Notes: generated from the sequence alone by a model not told the origin. Positions 45,750 through 54,787 are shown, numbered from the stretch's first letter. The stretch: 64,000 nt of DNA from Candidatus Thiosymbion ectosymbiont of Catanema sp. Cochon2018 (GCA_011392765.1 WYCW01000003.1:354465-418464); one strand, 5' to 3'. Made by a program: numbers and translations.

Positions 45750-46702
45750 TGTTCGGACTTAAGGCGGACTGGTCCCTCGAAGTCTTCGAGCGCTACTTCA
45801 CCATCGGCGACTACGCCGGCGGCGAGGCCCGCTGGTGTCCCGGCTGCGGCGACCACGGCGTACTCACCGCCGCCCAGCGGGTACTGCGCGACGAGCAGCA
45901 GAAGCCCGAGCTGTCGGTGTGCGTATCCGGCATCGGCTGCTCCAGCCGTATGCCCCACTACCTGGGCACTTACGGCTTCCACGGTCTGCACGGGCGCGCC
46001 CTGCCCCTGGCCTGCGGTATCAAATCCCGCCGCCCGGACCTGGACGTCTGGGTCGCCACCGGGGACGGGGACTGCTTCTCCATCGGCACCGCCCACTGGA
46101 TCCATGCCCTGCGCTACAATATGAACATGACCCTGATGGTGTTCGACAACGCCATCTACGGCCTCACCAAGGCCCAGACTTCGCCCACTAGCCCCCTCGG
46201 CTTCAAGACCAACACCCACCCCTTCGGGGCTATCGTCGATCCGCTCAATCCGCTGACCGTTACCCTGGGGATTACCAATGTATCCTTCGTGGCCCAGGTC
46301 ACGGACTGGAATCCGCCCCTGCTCTATGAGACCCTCAAGGCCGCCTACCGCCACCGCGGGACCGGCTTCGTGCGCATCATCCAACGCTGCCCCGTATACG
46401 CGGAAGAGGTCTCGAAGGCATTACAGGGAGACCCGTCCCGGTTCCTGTTGCTGGAGCACACGCAAGGCATCCCGGTCGACCCCAGCGCCCAGCGCCAGTT
46501 TCCCCAACGCAGGGAGCACGACCCCGGCGACCTGGCCCAAGCCTTCCGGATCGCCGCGGACCCGTCGCTGATTCCCGTGGGCCTGCTCTATCACAACCCG
46601 AACGCCCCTTGCTACGAGGACCTGTCCAGCCAGGGGACCAAGATGACCTCCCAGGAACGGCTGGAGCGCTTCGATGGGATCCTGGACCGGCTCACGATCT
46701 GA
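45749..46702 (+). CDS. korB: 2-oxoacid:ferredoxin oxidoreductase beta subunit (KorB-type)
   Basis: 317-residue thiamine-diphosphate subunit. CPGCGDHGVLTAAQR near residue 30, CVSGIGCSSRMPHYLGTYGF, LACGIKSRRPDLDVWVATGD, the diphosphate motif GDGDCFSIGT...N, and VFDNAIYGLTKAQTSPTSPL are conserved. The cysteines for the beta-subunit cluster (CPGC, IGC, and CP near 210) are present. Its TGA stop is the first bases of an R7 repeat. Confidence 0.93.
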   Translation: MFGLKADWSLEVFERYFTIGDYAGGEARWCPGCGDHGVLTAAQRVLRDEQQKPELSVCVSGIGCSSRMPHYLGTYGFHGLHGRALPLACGIKSRRPDLDVWVATGDGDCFSIGTAHWIHALRYNMNMTLMVFDNAIYGLTKAQTSPTSPLGFKTNTHPFGAIVDPLNPLTVTLGITNVSFVAQVTDWNPPLLYETLKAAYRHRGTGFVRIIQRCPVYAEEVSKALQGDPSRFLLLEHTQGIPVDPSAQRQFPQRREHDPGDLAQAFRIAADPSLIPVGLLYHNPNAPCYEDLSSQGTKMTSQERLERFDGILDRLTI

Positions 46703-46808
46703 TTCTACTTTGTCACATTCAGATTACCTGTTGATTTTGCAGGACTTCCTTATTTTTTGGATCCTTATATACATCGGTGGGTTGGTCTGCAATGTGACAA
46801 AGTAGAAT
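46701..46808 (+). mobile_element. R7 MITE, copy 1
   Basis: 108 bases with inverted ends GATTCTACTTTGTCACATT / AATGTGACAAAGTAGAAT. Directly overlaps the korB stop. Second copy at 48964. Confidence 0.8.
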
Positions 46809-46912
46809 TAACAAGGCTCCGCCTTGAGACTTTGATGCGTGAGTTTTTTGATCGTAGCCAAGATTATGCTGGGTTACGTCCCTGTAACCCAGCCTATTAA
46901 CAAAGGTTTGTC

Positions 46913-48940
46913 ATGAATTTGCACACTAATCTTCAAGGTAGGCTTAGAAATACACGCTTGCCGAAAAGTCATGGTTTGTGGCCGGTATTCGAAACAGTTG
47001 TGAATTCTATCCATTCGTTAGAAGAGCGAGGGAACATAAAAACCGAGGGGAAAATTACGTTAAGGATATCCAGGGTTTCCCAGGCATCATTGAAATTGGG
47101 TGGAGAATCACGCGTTAACGACATTGAAGGTTTTATTGTAGAAGATAACGGAATTGGGTTTAACGATACCAATATGAAATCGTTCGAAACTCTGGACTCT
47201 GACCACAAAATCGACAAAGGTGGCAGGGGGGTAGGGCGACTTCTTTGGCTAAAAGCCTTCGATCGGGTGGAAATCAATAGTGATTTTAAAGACTCTCAAG
47301 GTAAGCCGATGAACCGAGTTATTTCTTTTGACGCAAAAAATGGAGTCGAGTTGGTTGAAGAAAAGGAATCTATCAATAAAGAATCGATTACTCGCGTAAC
47401 ATTGCATGGCTTTAATAAAGAATATCAAAAGGCTACGCCAAAAACCATTGACGCTATCTCTAGTGCATTGCTCGAGCATTGTCTTTGGTACTTTGTCAGA
47501 TCAGAGGGCGTTTCTAAAATAATAGTCGAGGATACGGAAAAAAGTATCGATCTGAATAATCTTTATGATTCCTATATGTGCGAATCCGCACACGAAGAAA
47601 CAATAACGATAAAAGACCATGCTTTTGATTTGACGCACATAAAGTTCAGGGAGCTGTCTGGCAAAAAGCACGGGATCTCACTGTGTGCGGCTAGCCGGCT
47701 TGTTAAGGAAGAGGCTATAGCCGGAAAAATACCAGGGTTGTATGGAAAAATATCAGACCATACCGGAGAGTTCACATACAGTTGTTACGTCGCTTCGCCT
47801 TACCTGGACGAGCGAGTACGCGCTGAGCGTACATCATTCGATATATATGAAGATGTGGATGGAATCTTCTCAAGCACGGAGATTTCGTTAAGAGACATTC
47901 GAGAGCAAGTTTTGGAAAGAGCGGGACAATATTTAAAGGGATATCTTGAAGACAACATAGAGGCGGCAAGAAGTCGAGTTGAAAAATTCGTTTCAGAAAA
48001 AGCTCCTCGTTATCGCCCAATAGTCTCACGCATGGGCGAGGATGATCTCGCGATTGACCCTAGTATTTCTGATAAAGACCTGGATCTATATCTACACTGG
48101 AAACTTGCAGAATTAGAAGAAACCATGCGAGTGCAAGGCCATGACATCATGGCCATGTTTGAAGGCGATTATGACGATTATAAAGATCGGTTAAGCAAAT
48201 ATCTTCGAACAGCAGAAGATATCAAGAAATCGGACCTGGCCAATTATGTCTCGCACCGCCGGACCATATTGGATCTACTTGAAAAATCAATACAAAAAAC
48301 CGATTCTGGTAGTTATGCACGGGAGGATCTAATTCACAATCTTATAATGCCAATGCGTAAAGATTCTAATGAATTACTGATGGATTCACACAACCTATGG
48401 CTCGTGGATGAACGTTTGGCGTTCCACAATTATCTGGCTTCGGACAAGACCTTAAACTCGATGCCGATAACTGAAGACACAACAACCAAAGAACCGGATT
48501 TGTGTGTACTCAATGTTTATGACAACCCTATTCTTGTTTCAGAATCGCAAAGATTGCCATTGGCTTCGATAACGGTCATGGAAATAAAGCGCCCAATGCG
48601 AGACGATGCTAGACCAGGAGAAGAAAAAGATCCCATTGAACAAGCGTTAGGGTATTTGGATCGCATAAGAAAAGGCGGGGTTATTACCACCAATGGAAGA
48701 CCTATTCCTAATTCGGAAGATATACCCGGATATTGCTATGTACTATGCGACCTAACCCCTTCAATTATCAAAAGATGTCAATTTTTTGATCTGACAATAT
48801 CCAGCGACCACATGGGGTATTTTGGGTTCAGCAAGCACTTCAAAGCGTATATCGAGGTTATCTCTTATAACAAGCTTGTGAATTCAGCAAAAGAGAGAAA
48901 TAGAGCGTTTTTCGACAAATTAGGATTGCCTACGAATTGA
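46913..48940 (+). CDS. GHKL ATPase with C-terminal PD-(D/E)XK-like domain
   Basis: 675 residues. The N-terminal GHKL ATP site has N-box E27-x3-N31 (FETVVNSIHS), G1 DNGIGF 78-83 and G2 GGRGVGRL 103-110. A middle segment resembles the transducer of MutL/Hsp90-type ATPases. The C-terminal region has D529 (EPDLCVLNVYD) and E557-x-K559 (TVMEIKRP), then DPIEQALGYLDRIRKGG, a nuclease-like pattern. Such single proteins occur among phage-defence candidates, but I know no matching named system. AT-rich and flanked by R7 copies: an insertion into the kor operon. Confidence 0.7.
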   Translation: MNLHTNLQGRLRNTRLPKSHGLWPVFETVVNSIHSLEERGNIKTEGKITLRISRVSQASLKLGGESRVNDIEGFIVEDNGIGFNDTNMKSFETLDSDHKIDKGGRGVGRLLWLKAFDRVEINSDFKDSQGKPMNRVISFDAKNGVELVEEKESINKESITRVTLHGFNKEYQKATPKTIDAISSALLEHCLWYFVRSEGVSKIIVEDTEKSIDLNNLYDSYMCESAHEETITIKDHAFDLTHIKFRELSGKKHGISLCAASRLVKEEAIAGKIPGLYGKISDHTGEFTYSCYVASPYLDERVRAERTSFDIYEDVDGIFSSTEISLRDIREQVLERAGQYLKGYLEDNIEAARSRVEKFVSEKAPRYRPIVSRMGEDDLAIDPSISDKDLDLYLHWKLAELEETMRVQGHDIMAMFEGDYDDYKDRLSKYLRTAEDIKKSDLANYVSHRRTILDLLEKSIQKTDSGSYAREDLIHNLIMPMRKDSNELLMDSHNLWLVDERLAFHNYLASDKTLNSMPITEDTTTKEPDLCVLNVYDNPILVSESQRLPLASITVMEIKRPMRDDARPGEEKDPIEQALGYLDRIRKGGVITTNGRPIPNSEDIPGYCYVLCDLTPSIIKRCQFFDLTISSDHMGYFGFSKHFKAYIEVISYNKLVNSAKERNRAFFDKLGLPTN

Positions 48941-48944
48941 TTCT

Positions 48945-48963
48945 CCTATTGAGAACGCCCCCT
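48945..48963. repeat. R2 end fragment
   Basis: TATTGAGAACGCCCCCT matches one terminus of R2; the rest is absent. It abuts R7 copy 2. Confidence 0.6.
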
Positions 48964-49072
48964 GATTCTATTTTGTCAAATTCCATGCTAATCCACCGAT
49001 CTTAAAGGAATCTGTCAAACAATGAAGATCCAAAAAGATCAGCAAGTTACCCCAAATGTGACAAAGTAGAAC
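48964..49072 (+). mobile_element. R7 MITE, copy 2
   Basis: GATTCTATTTTGTCAAATTC ... AATGTGACAAAGTAGAAC, same orientation as copy 1, more diverged at the left end. Confidence 0.75.
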
Positions 49073-49110
49073 TAAGCCACTTAAAAAATTACTCCGCTCA
49101 AAATACGATT

Positions 49111-51615
49111 ATGACCACCAACCCAGCAGCAAAGGGTCAACGAACCCAAATCCTCGGTCCGCAACCGGAGAACATCCCGGCCCTGCCGACGGCCGTAAAA
49201 GACGCCAAGACCACGCGGGAGCTGATGTTCACCCTGCGCCACTTCCACCTCGGCGACCCGACGGCGAAGGACCGGCTCGAAGCGGCGTCCGAGGATACCC
49301 TGCCGGCCCTACTCGACCCCTTTCGCGACACCTCCAAGCTGCGCTACGACTACCCCCTCTTCCTGTTTCCACCCGACGCCGGGGACGGCCATCAGGACGC
49401 GGACGATCTCGAACAGCCCCTGGCGGAATGGTTCGCCCGGACCGTACAGGAATTCGCCCCCGGCGACCAGGAGGCGCGCATCCTCAAGGACCACCTCCAC
49501 TGGCTCGAATACCACCTGCGCCAAACCTTGCGAGAGCGGGAGGGACCCGCACCGGCCTCGCTCGTCCTGCGGGGGGCGGGGCTGGACCTGCAACACCGCT
49601 TGAACCTGGACGAGGCAAACCGCGAACGTCTGCAGGAGGATCTGGACCAGCTGCAGGCCGCGGCCGGCGAGGGCCAGATCATGGGCTACGGCCGTTACCC
49701 GGCCCTTCACCTGCTGATCCACGCCGTCCGCAGCCGGGTCGTCCCGCGTCTGGTCCGATTCCAGTCCCAGGTCGATCAATCCATCCGTGGCCTTCTCGCC
49801 CTGTTCGACGTGGAATGGGGCAAATCCGACGAAGCTATCGAGCCGCGCCAGGCCCGCGACAGCGTCGGACCCGAAGGTGAGCGCTTCGACCCCGCTGCCC
49901 TCTCGGCGGTGATGGACCACTCCAAAGGCACCCAGGAAATGGCGCCGGAACGGCGTGCGCGTATCGAACGCGTCCTCGCCATCCTGGAGGACTGGCAACC
50001 GGACCCGATTCGAGTCCGGTTCGTTCATCTGGGCAGTGTCGCCGGGCACTGGCTGTCCGAGAGCTATGACACCAAGGACCTGACCGACCCTGACCCCTGC
50101 GCCCGGGCCACCGAGCTCTTCGACCGCGAGGCCGCCAAGCTTGCCGGCGTCTTCGCCGCCGTGCGCATCGCCCAGCTCGAGATCGAGGGCATCTACGACC
50201 CGGCGATCCACGACCCCTGGTTCGACAACTTCCAGTGGGAAGCCTTCTCCCAGGAAGAGCTCCTGCTCGTACCCAGCATCATTGCCCTGGACGACGCGGA
50301 TCGGGTCGCCGGTACCGGGCTCCCCTCCTTCTCGCGCCTGCTGAGCTCGGGCCGCCCGGTGCAGATCATGATCCGCCTCCAGGCCCACAACAACCCCGGT
50401 GCGCGGCCGGACGAAAACCCTTTTCAAGCCTTTCGCACTGAGCTCGGTTATTTAGGGATCAGCCACCGGCAGGCCGTCGTCACCCAATCCTCTGCGGCCC
50501 GGCACCGTCACCTGATGCGCTGCTTCCTCGACGCCCTGGACGCCACCCACACCAGTCTGAACCTGATCACCGTCGGCATCCGGGCCCCCGACCCGGTGGT
50601 TCGCCTCAATGCCTGGCTGGTCGCCGGGGCCGGTATCGAAGGACGCGCCCACCCCTTTTTTCGCATCAACCCGGCGGCCGGAGACTTCGCGGCCAACCGC
50701 ATGGATTTTGGCGAAAATCCCCAGGAAACCTGCGACTGGCCGGTGCATCCTTTCCGCTATCGGGACGAAAACGGCACCGGCATCGAGGCCCAACTGGCCT
50801 TCACCTTTGCCGACTACGTCCTCCTCATCGAGCGCCTGCGCGACCATTTCAGGATCATCCCGCCGGGTTGCGACTCGGATGCCCTGGTCCCGGTAGCCGA
50901 CTACCTGGACCGACCCCTGGAAGAAGCCAACCGTCTGCTGCCCTTCATCTGGGCCGTGGACGGCAACAACCTGCTGCATCGGTTGGTCATCTCCAGAGAA
51001 CTCATCCTCGCCTGTCGAGACCGGCTCAACTTCTGGCACACCCTGCAAGAGCTGGCCGGCGTGCGCAACCCCTATGTAGAACAGGCAATCACACGCACCC
51101 AAGCCGAAGAACGACAACAGGCAGCGGCCGAGCACGAACGCCTCCAGGCCGAACACGCCATCGAACTAGAGCAGGTCCGAGAGGCCGCCGCCGGCGAGGC
51201 CATGCAACGACTCACCGACATCCTCCTGGGAATGGACCTGACCGGCACCGCTGGCGGCTTTACGCCGGCGAGCCTGCCGCCCGCGGAAGAGAAGGCGGTT
51301 CCGCCCGTGGAAGAAGACGACGGTGAAATCGGAGAGCCGATCACACCCGAGCCTGCTCTGAGCTTCGACGAGCCCTGGATCGACACCCCCCTGTGCACCA
51401 GTTGCAACGACTGCACCAACCTCAACCCCCTGCTCTTCCTCTACAACGAAGACAAACAAGCCCTGCTCGGGGACCTGAAGGCCGGCACCTACGCCCAACT
51501 GGTGGAAGCCGCCGAGCTCTGCCCCGCCGACTGTATCCACCCAGGCAAACCCTGGAACCCGGACGAGCCGGGACTTGATGAGCTGATCGAGCGGGCGGTG
51601 CCCTACAACCAATAA
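49111..51615 (+). CDS. Large protein with C-terminal 4Fe-4S ferredoxin domain, Kor-associated
   Basis: 834 residues. The bulk (1-650) is not a family I recognise: soluble, no signal or membrane segment, alpha/beta in character (FVHLGSVAGHWLSESYDTKD, PVQIMIRLQAHNNPG). A predicted coiled coil near 655-700 (TQAEERQQAAAEHERLQAEH) and an acidic linker lead to a ferredoxin module with C762, C765 and C768 in CTSCNDC and C804 in CPADC. It follows korAB with the GHKL gene between, so it may be an electron-transfer or scaffold subunit of the oxidoreductase; inferred. A copy of its 3' end lies at 54313. Confidence 0.7.
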   Translation: MTTNPAAKGQRTQILGPQPENIPALPTAVKDAKTTRELMFTLRHFHLGDPTAKDRLEAASEDTLPALLDPFRDTSKLRYDYPLFLFPPDAGDGHQDADDLEQPLAEWFARTVQEFAPGDQEARILKDHLHWLEYHLRQTLREREGPAPASLVLRGAGLDLQHRLNLDEANRERLQEDLDQLQAAAGEGQIMGYGRYPALHLLIHAVRSRVVPRLVRFQSQVDQSIRGLLALFDVEWGKSDEAIEPRQARDSVGPEGERFDPAALSAVMDHSKGTQEMAPERRARIERVLAILEDWQPDPIRVRFVHLGSVAGHWLSESYDTKDLTDPDPCARATELFDREAAKLAGVFAAVRIAQLEIEGIYDPAIHDPWFDNFQWEAFSQEELLLVPSIIALDDADRVAGTGLPSFSRLLSSGRPVQIMIRLQAHNNPGARPDENPFQAFRTELGYLGISHRQAVVTQSSAARHRHLMRCFLDALDATHTSLNLITVGIRAPDPVVRLNAWLVAGAGIEGRAHPFFRINPAAGDFAANRMDFGENPQETCDWPVHPFRYRDENGTGIEAQLAFTFADYVLLIERLRDHFRIIPPGCDSDALVPVADYLDRPLEEANRLLPFIWAVDGNNLLHRLVISRELILACRDRLNFWHTLQELAGVRNPYVEQAITRTQAEERQQAAAEHERLQAEHAIELEQVREAAAGEAMQRLTDILLGMDLTGTAGGFTPASLPPAEEKAVPPVEEDDGEIGEPITPEPALSFDEPWIDTPLCTSCNDCTNLNPLLFLYNEDKQALLGDLKAGTYAQLVEAAELCPADCIHPGKPWNPDEPGLDELIERAVPYNQ

Positions 51616-51695
51616 CCCGCGTAGGCTGGGTTGAGGAACGAAACCCGGCTTACGGACTCAATCCGTGAACGCAAGATTTAGCTGAAAAAAGCAAG

Positions 51696-51914
51696 ATGAA
51701 AGTCAGTATAATAGTTGAGAAAGATGAATACGGGTACTATGCATTCTGCCCGGAAATGAAAGGATGTCATACCCAAGGAGACTCGCTTGACGAGGTTTTG
51801 GTAAATATAAAGGAAGCTGTAGATCTATACTTAGAGACATTATCCAATGAAGAGAAAAGGCATTATCTGAGCAAAGAAATATTGACTACGACTATGGAGG
51901 TGAAGGTTGCCTAG
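51696..51914 (+). CDS. HicB-family antitoxin
   Basis: 72 residues. MKVSIIVEKDEYGYYAFCPE, MKGCHTQGDSLDEVLVNIKE and AVDLYLETLSNEE form the partial RNase H-fold typical of HicB/UPF0150. It is followed within the same operon by a frameshifted hicA. Intact. Confidence 0.88.
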   Translation: MKVSIIVEKDEYGYYAFCPEMKGCHTQGDSLDEVLVNIKEAVDLYLETLSNEEKRHYLSKEILTTTMEVKVA

Positions 51915-52117
51915 ACTTCCAAGGTTGACGGCTGAACAAGCAGAAAGGATGTTGCTCAAAGCAGGCTTTCAGAATATAAGAAATAAGAAATAAAGGGAGT
52001 CATAAAATATACCAGAAAGGCACGGAAAGGTTTGTCATCCCGTTTCATAAGGGTAAAGTACTGCACCCCAAAATTATTAAAGATCTCATTGATCTGGTGG
52101 ATGACAATGTCGGCTAA
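51907..52117 (+). pseudogene. HicA toxin gene inactivated by 7-bp duplication
   Basis: The TTG start at 51907 follows GGAGG by six bases and reads LPRLPRLTAEQAERMLLKAG and FQNIRNKK-stop. A tandem TAAGAAA-TAAGAAA at 51977-51990 causes the stop. With one unit removed the frame continues QNIRNKGSHKIYQKGTERFV, IPFHKGKVLHPKIIKDLIDL, VDDNVG-stop, a normal HicA with its catalytic GSH. Confidence 0.85.
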
Positions 52118-52210
52118 GGTGAAACATAACAAAGAACTTCCATCTTGGCAACAGGCTGCGATGGAGATATTCATGCATTCAACAAAGAAGCAATAGTTGT
52201 GGTATATAAA

Positions 52211-52716
52211 ATGAATTTTGACTATCCGCACCTTCTCGGCAGTATGAAATCAGAGTTGGCTCCAGGGCGAACGGAATCTCACGCTTTTTTGCTGTGGTTT
52301 CTTAAGAACTACTATCGCCTTGATGACATTGCGGCAACGGATGCAGTGTGTAACGGATTCGATGACAAAGGGATTGACGGCATCTATGTAGATGAAAACC
52401 TTGAATGCATCGATATCTTTCAATGCAAGCTCGTTCAAAATCCGCAGAAAACGCCAGGTGATACCCCACTAAAGGGATTCGTTGGGACTCTTTCACAGCT
52501 GCAGACGGAAGCCCAGATTAATACACTTGCCGCATCAACAAGCAATGTTGAGCTAAAAAATGTTTTGACATCGGAAAGAGTTGCTACGAAAGTCGAAGAA
52601 GGCTTCTCAGTTCGAGGCATATTTCTAACAAATATATGCGCGGACGGTAACGCAGAAACATTCTTAAGCGGGCGCACTGACTGTAAGTTCTTTGATAAGA
52701 ATTTACTTACTACCAG
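52211..52716 (+). pseudogene. AIPR-family N-terminal fragment cut by IS200-like element
   Basis: MNFDYPHLLGSMKSELAPGR, DGFDDKGIDGIYVDE-type block (here NGFDDKGIDGIYVDENLECI) and DIFQCKLVQNPQKTPGD match the N-terminus of AIPR (abortive infection phage resistance) proteins, where D...Q-x-K forms an endonuclease-like site. The frame ends where the IS200-like element begins, about 170 residues in. No continuation is found on the far side, so the rest was lost. Confidence 0.75.
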
Positions 52717-53300
52717 TCACCAACTACCCGCATAGCGGGCAGCTTGAAGAAAGCCCCTAAAAGGGGCTATGAGTCGCCGAAATCCAGCGCGTTCTGACGA
52801 TCCTGTTGCTCCTGGTTACGGATGTAGGCGCGAACGATCTCTTCATCCAGACCGACCGTGCTCACACAGTACCCTCGGGACCAAAAGTGTTTCTCGGTAA
52901 ATCCTTTCTTCACCCCGAACAACTGCCGGTGAATCTGGATCGCTGATTTCCCTTTCAGGTACCCGACAACCATCGCAACACTGAACTTCGGTGGAATCCT
53001 CAACACCATGTGGATGTGGTCGGGCATCGCATGCCCTTCGATCAGCTCCACACCCTTTTACCGACACAATTGCTGCAAAATCTTTCCGATTTGCCGGCGC
53101 GTTCGACCATACAGTACCTTCCGGCGGTATTTAGGAACAAACACCAGATGATACTTACCTTCCCATCTCACGTGGGCTAAGCTCTGCCATTCTTTCATGG
53201 TTACCTCCTGAGTGAGACCCCGGGGCTTTCCTCAGGAGGCTTTTTACCGCAGGAACGGCAGAGCCTTTTCTAGTCGCACCGGCATAGCCGGTGGTTTACT
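52717..53300 (-). mobile_element. IS200/IS605-type element, copy 1
   Basis: Starts TCACCAACTACCCGCATAGC with hairpin AGCCCCTAAAAGGGGCT. It ends near hairpin ACCGGCATAGCCGGT and GGTTTAC. No inverted terminal repeats, as expected. A second copy with the same left end starts at 63747. Outer boundaries are approximate. Confidence 0.8.
52767..53198 (-). pseudogene. tnpA: IS200-type Y1 transposase with nonsense mutation
   Basis: 143 codons: KEWQSLAHVRWEGKYHLVFV, PKYRRKVLYGRTRRQIGKIL, then QQLCR-TAA-KGVELIEGHA. The HUH pair is in MPDHIHMVL and the catalytic Tyr in AYIRNQEQQDRQ. A single in-frame TAA at about codon 48 (probably CAA originally) inactivates it. Confidence 0.88.
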
Positions 53301-53313
53301 AAAATTCTAATTA

Positions 53314-53552
53314 CTATGGAAGCACAATGTAACTCACGAAGAGGTTGAAGAACTTTTCAATAATAGCCCAAAGTTCAAACTTATTGAAAAAGGGAAAGTC
53401 AAAAATGAAAACTTGTATTCCGCTCGCGGACAAACGAATGCCGGTCGATATTTGGCTACTCTATTTATATACAAGAAAACAAAAGAAGCTTTGATCGTCA
53501 CCGCGCGCTATGGATTCAAAAGAGAGAAAGAGCTATGACAAAAAGTAAGCAA
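53314..53552 (+). pseudogene. BrnT-like toxin, 5' truncated and frameshifted
   Basis: LWKHNVTHEEVEELFNNSPK, ENLYSARGQTNAGRYLATLF and IYKKTKEALIVTAR match BrnT/DUF4258 toxins from mid-protein on. The first codons were removed by the IS200-like insertion. Near the end GCGCGCTATGG replaces GCGCGCGATATGG seen in the copy at 55262, a two-base loss that changes the frame. Confidence 0.75.
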
Positions 53553-53834
53553 CAAATAGAGGCTCTGCCGGAACAATTTGATAATATAGAAGCTGCTGCT
53601 CAGTTTTGGGATACTCATAGTTTGGCAGATTATGAAGATTTACAGAGGGACGTGGAATTCGACGTGGAACTGAAATCCGGGAGAAACTATTTCGCTATTG
53701 ATAAAGAACTATCACGCGCTATCGATAAATTGGCTCAACTGGAGGGGATTCTTCCTGAAACATTGGTGAACTTATGGCTTAAAGAAAAAATTCTTGAAAA
53801 GAGAATTCAAAAGGAGAAAAGGGGTCAGGCTTAA
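53535..53834 (+). CDS. CopG/BrnA-type antitoxin
   Basis: 99 residues: MTKSKQQIEALPEQFDNIEA, AAQFWDTHSLADYEDLQRDV, then YFAIDKELSRAIDKLAQLEG and LVNLWLKEKILEKRIQ. The FWDTHS motif and C-terminal RHH-like helices mark the CopG antitoxin family accompanying BrnT-like toxins. Intact, although its toxin is doubly damaged. Confidence 0.82.
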   Translation: MTKSKQQIEALPEQFDNIEAAAQFWDTHSLADYEDLQRDVEFDVELKSGRNYFAIDKELSRAIDKLAQLEGILPETLVNLWLKEKILEKRIQKEKRGQA

Positions 53835-53900
53835 TTAAGAAGAAATTGAACCTAGTCCCTTTTCCTACAGCTTACGGGCTCAACACGGTGAGGATAGGCT

Positions 53901-54113
53901 ATGAAACACGAATATACGGCTATCGTTAAAAAAGAAGATGATTGGTGGATAGGTTGGATTCAAGAAATTCCTGGAGTGAATTGCCAAGAAAAAACCTATG
54001 ATGAATTAAAAGATGCGTTAGAGGTTACTCTTAAAGAGGCATTGGAGTTTAATCGACAAGATGCTTTAGCCACAGCAGGTAGCGGATATATGGAGGAAAA
54101 AATCGCAGTATGA
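53901..54113 (+). CDS. HicB-family antitoxin
   Basis: 70 residues: MKHEYTAIVKKEDDWWIGWI, EIPGVNCQEKTYDELKDALE, LKEALEFNRQDALATAG. Short UPF0150/HicB protein without a DNA-binding tail. Stop overlaps the hicA start (ATGA). A decayed piece of its 3' end is repeated at 54720-54780. Confidence 0.87.
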   Translation: MKHEYTAIVKKEDDWWIGWIQEIPGVNCQEKTYDELKDALEVTLKEALEFNRQDALATAGSGYMEEKIAV

Positions 54114-54298
54114 AAAGAAAGGAATTCCTAAGATACCTCCGCAGCCAGGGATGCGAATTACTGAGGGAAGGTGGGAAACATTCATGGTGGTTCAATCCAG
54201 AATTGAATAAACGCTCTGCAATTCCAAGACATTCAGAGATTAAAGATATAGTGGCAAAGAAAATATGTAAGGACCTTGGCATAAAATCGGTCAAATAG
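54110..54298 (+). CDS. HicA-family toxin
   Basis: 62 residues: MKRKEFLRYLRSQGCELLRE, GGKHSWWFNPELNKRSAIPR, HSEIKDIVAKKICKDLGI. Double-stranded-RNA-binding fold with the catalytic His in GKHSWW. Full length and intact, translationally coupled to HicB. The stop is followed by CCGCTAAC, which resembles an attC first box. Confidence 0.88.
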   Translation: MKRKEFLRYLRSQGCELLREGGKHSWWFNPELNKRSAIPRHSEIKDIVAKKICKDLGIKSVK

Positions 54299-54312
54299 CC
54301 GCTAACAAAGTC

Positions 54313-54520
54313 TCACAACGAAGACAAACAAGCCCTGCTCGGAGACCTGAACGCCGGCATCTACGCCCAACTGATAGAAGCCGCCGAACTCTGCCCCGCT
54401 GACTGCATCCAACCCCGGCAAACCCTGGAATCCGGACGAGCCGGGACTCGACGAGCTGGTTGAGCGGGCCGCACCTTAACACTAACCAGTAGGCTGGGTC
54501 GAGGAACGAAACCCAGCTTA
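54313..54520 (+). pseudogene. Duplicated 3' end of the ferredoxin-domain gene
   Basis: CGAAGACAAACAAGCCCTGC onward matches 51448-51660 closely, through the coding end (CPADC region, with a frameshift at CCAACCCCGGC) and into the following R8 repeat. It retains about 50 codons of the 834-residue gene. Confidence 0.9.
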
Positions 54521-54577
54521 CGGGTTAAAATGCCTGTATGAAGCCAAATTATGATATAAGCTGCAAGGTTATCCCAT

Positions 54578-54676
54578 GGGCACTTTGAAAAATACGATTT
54601 TCGTCAACGGCGCACATTTAAATCTAAGGACTTAGATTCACCTGATTGGTGAAAACACCTATTTTTCAAGGTGCCC
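54578..54676 (-). mobile_element. R1 MITE (99 bp), copy 3
   Basis: Inverted relative to the other three: GGGCACTTTGAAAAATACG ... CTATTTTTCAAGGTGCCC, flanks CCAT/TCAT. The centre is more diverged. Confidence 0.85.
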
Positions 54677-54719
54677 TCATGAGAAAGATATCCTTTACTA
54701 CTCGTAATCATTCGGGACC

Positions 54720-54780
54720 TGACATCGCAAGATGCTTTAGCAGCAGACATCGTATATAGGGAAGAAAAAAATCGCAGTTC
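54720..54780 (+). pseudogene. HicB 3' scrap
   Basis: GCAAGATGCTTTAGCAGCAG ... GAAAAAAATCGCAGT parallels 54055-54112 (end of the preceding hicB) with scattered changes; no start or frame remains. Confidence 0.65.
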
Positions 54781-54787
54781 TTCAGGC

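Noticed and set aside
43797-46702. Pyruvate-specific ferredoxin oxidoreductase
   Set aside because: The fused gamma-alpha plus separate beta layout without delta or domain-fused PFOR architecture favours the 2-oxoglutarate-type group, though specificity is not proven.
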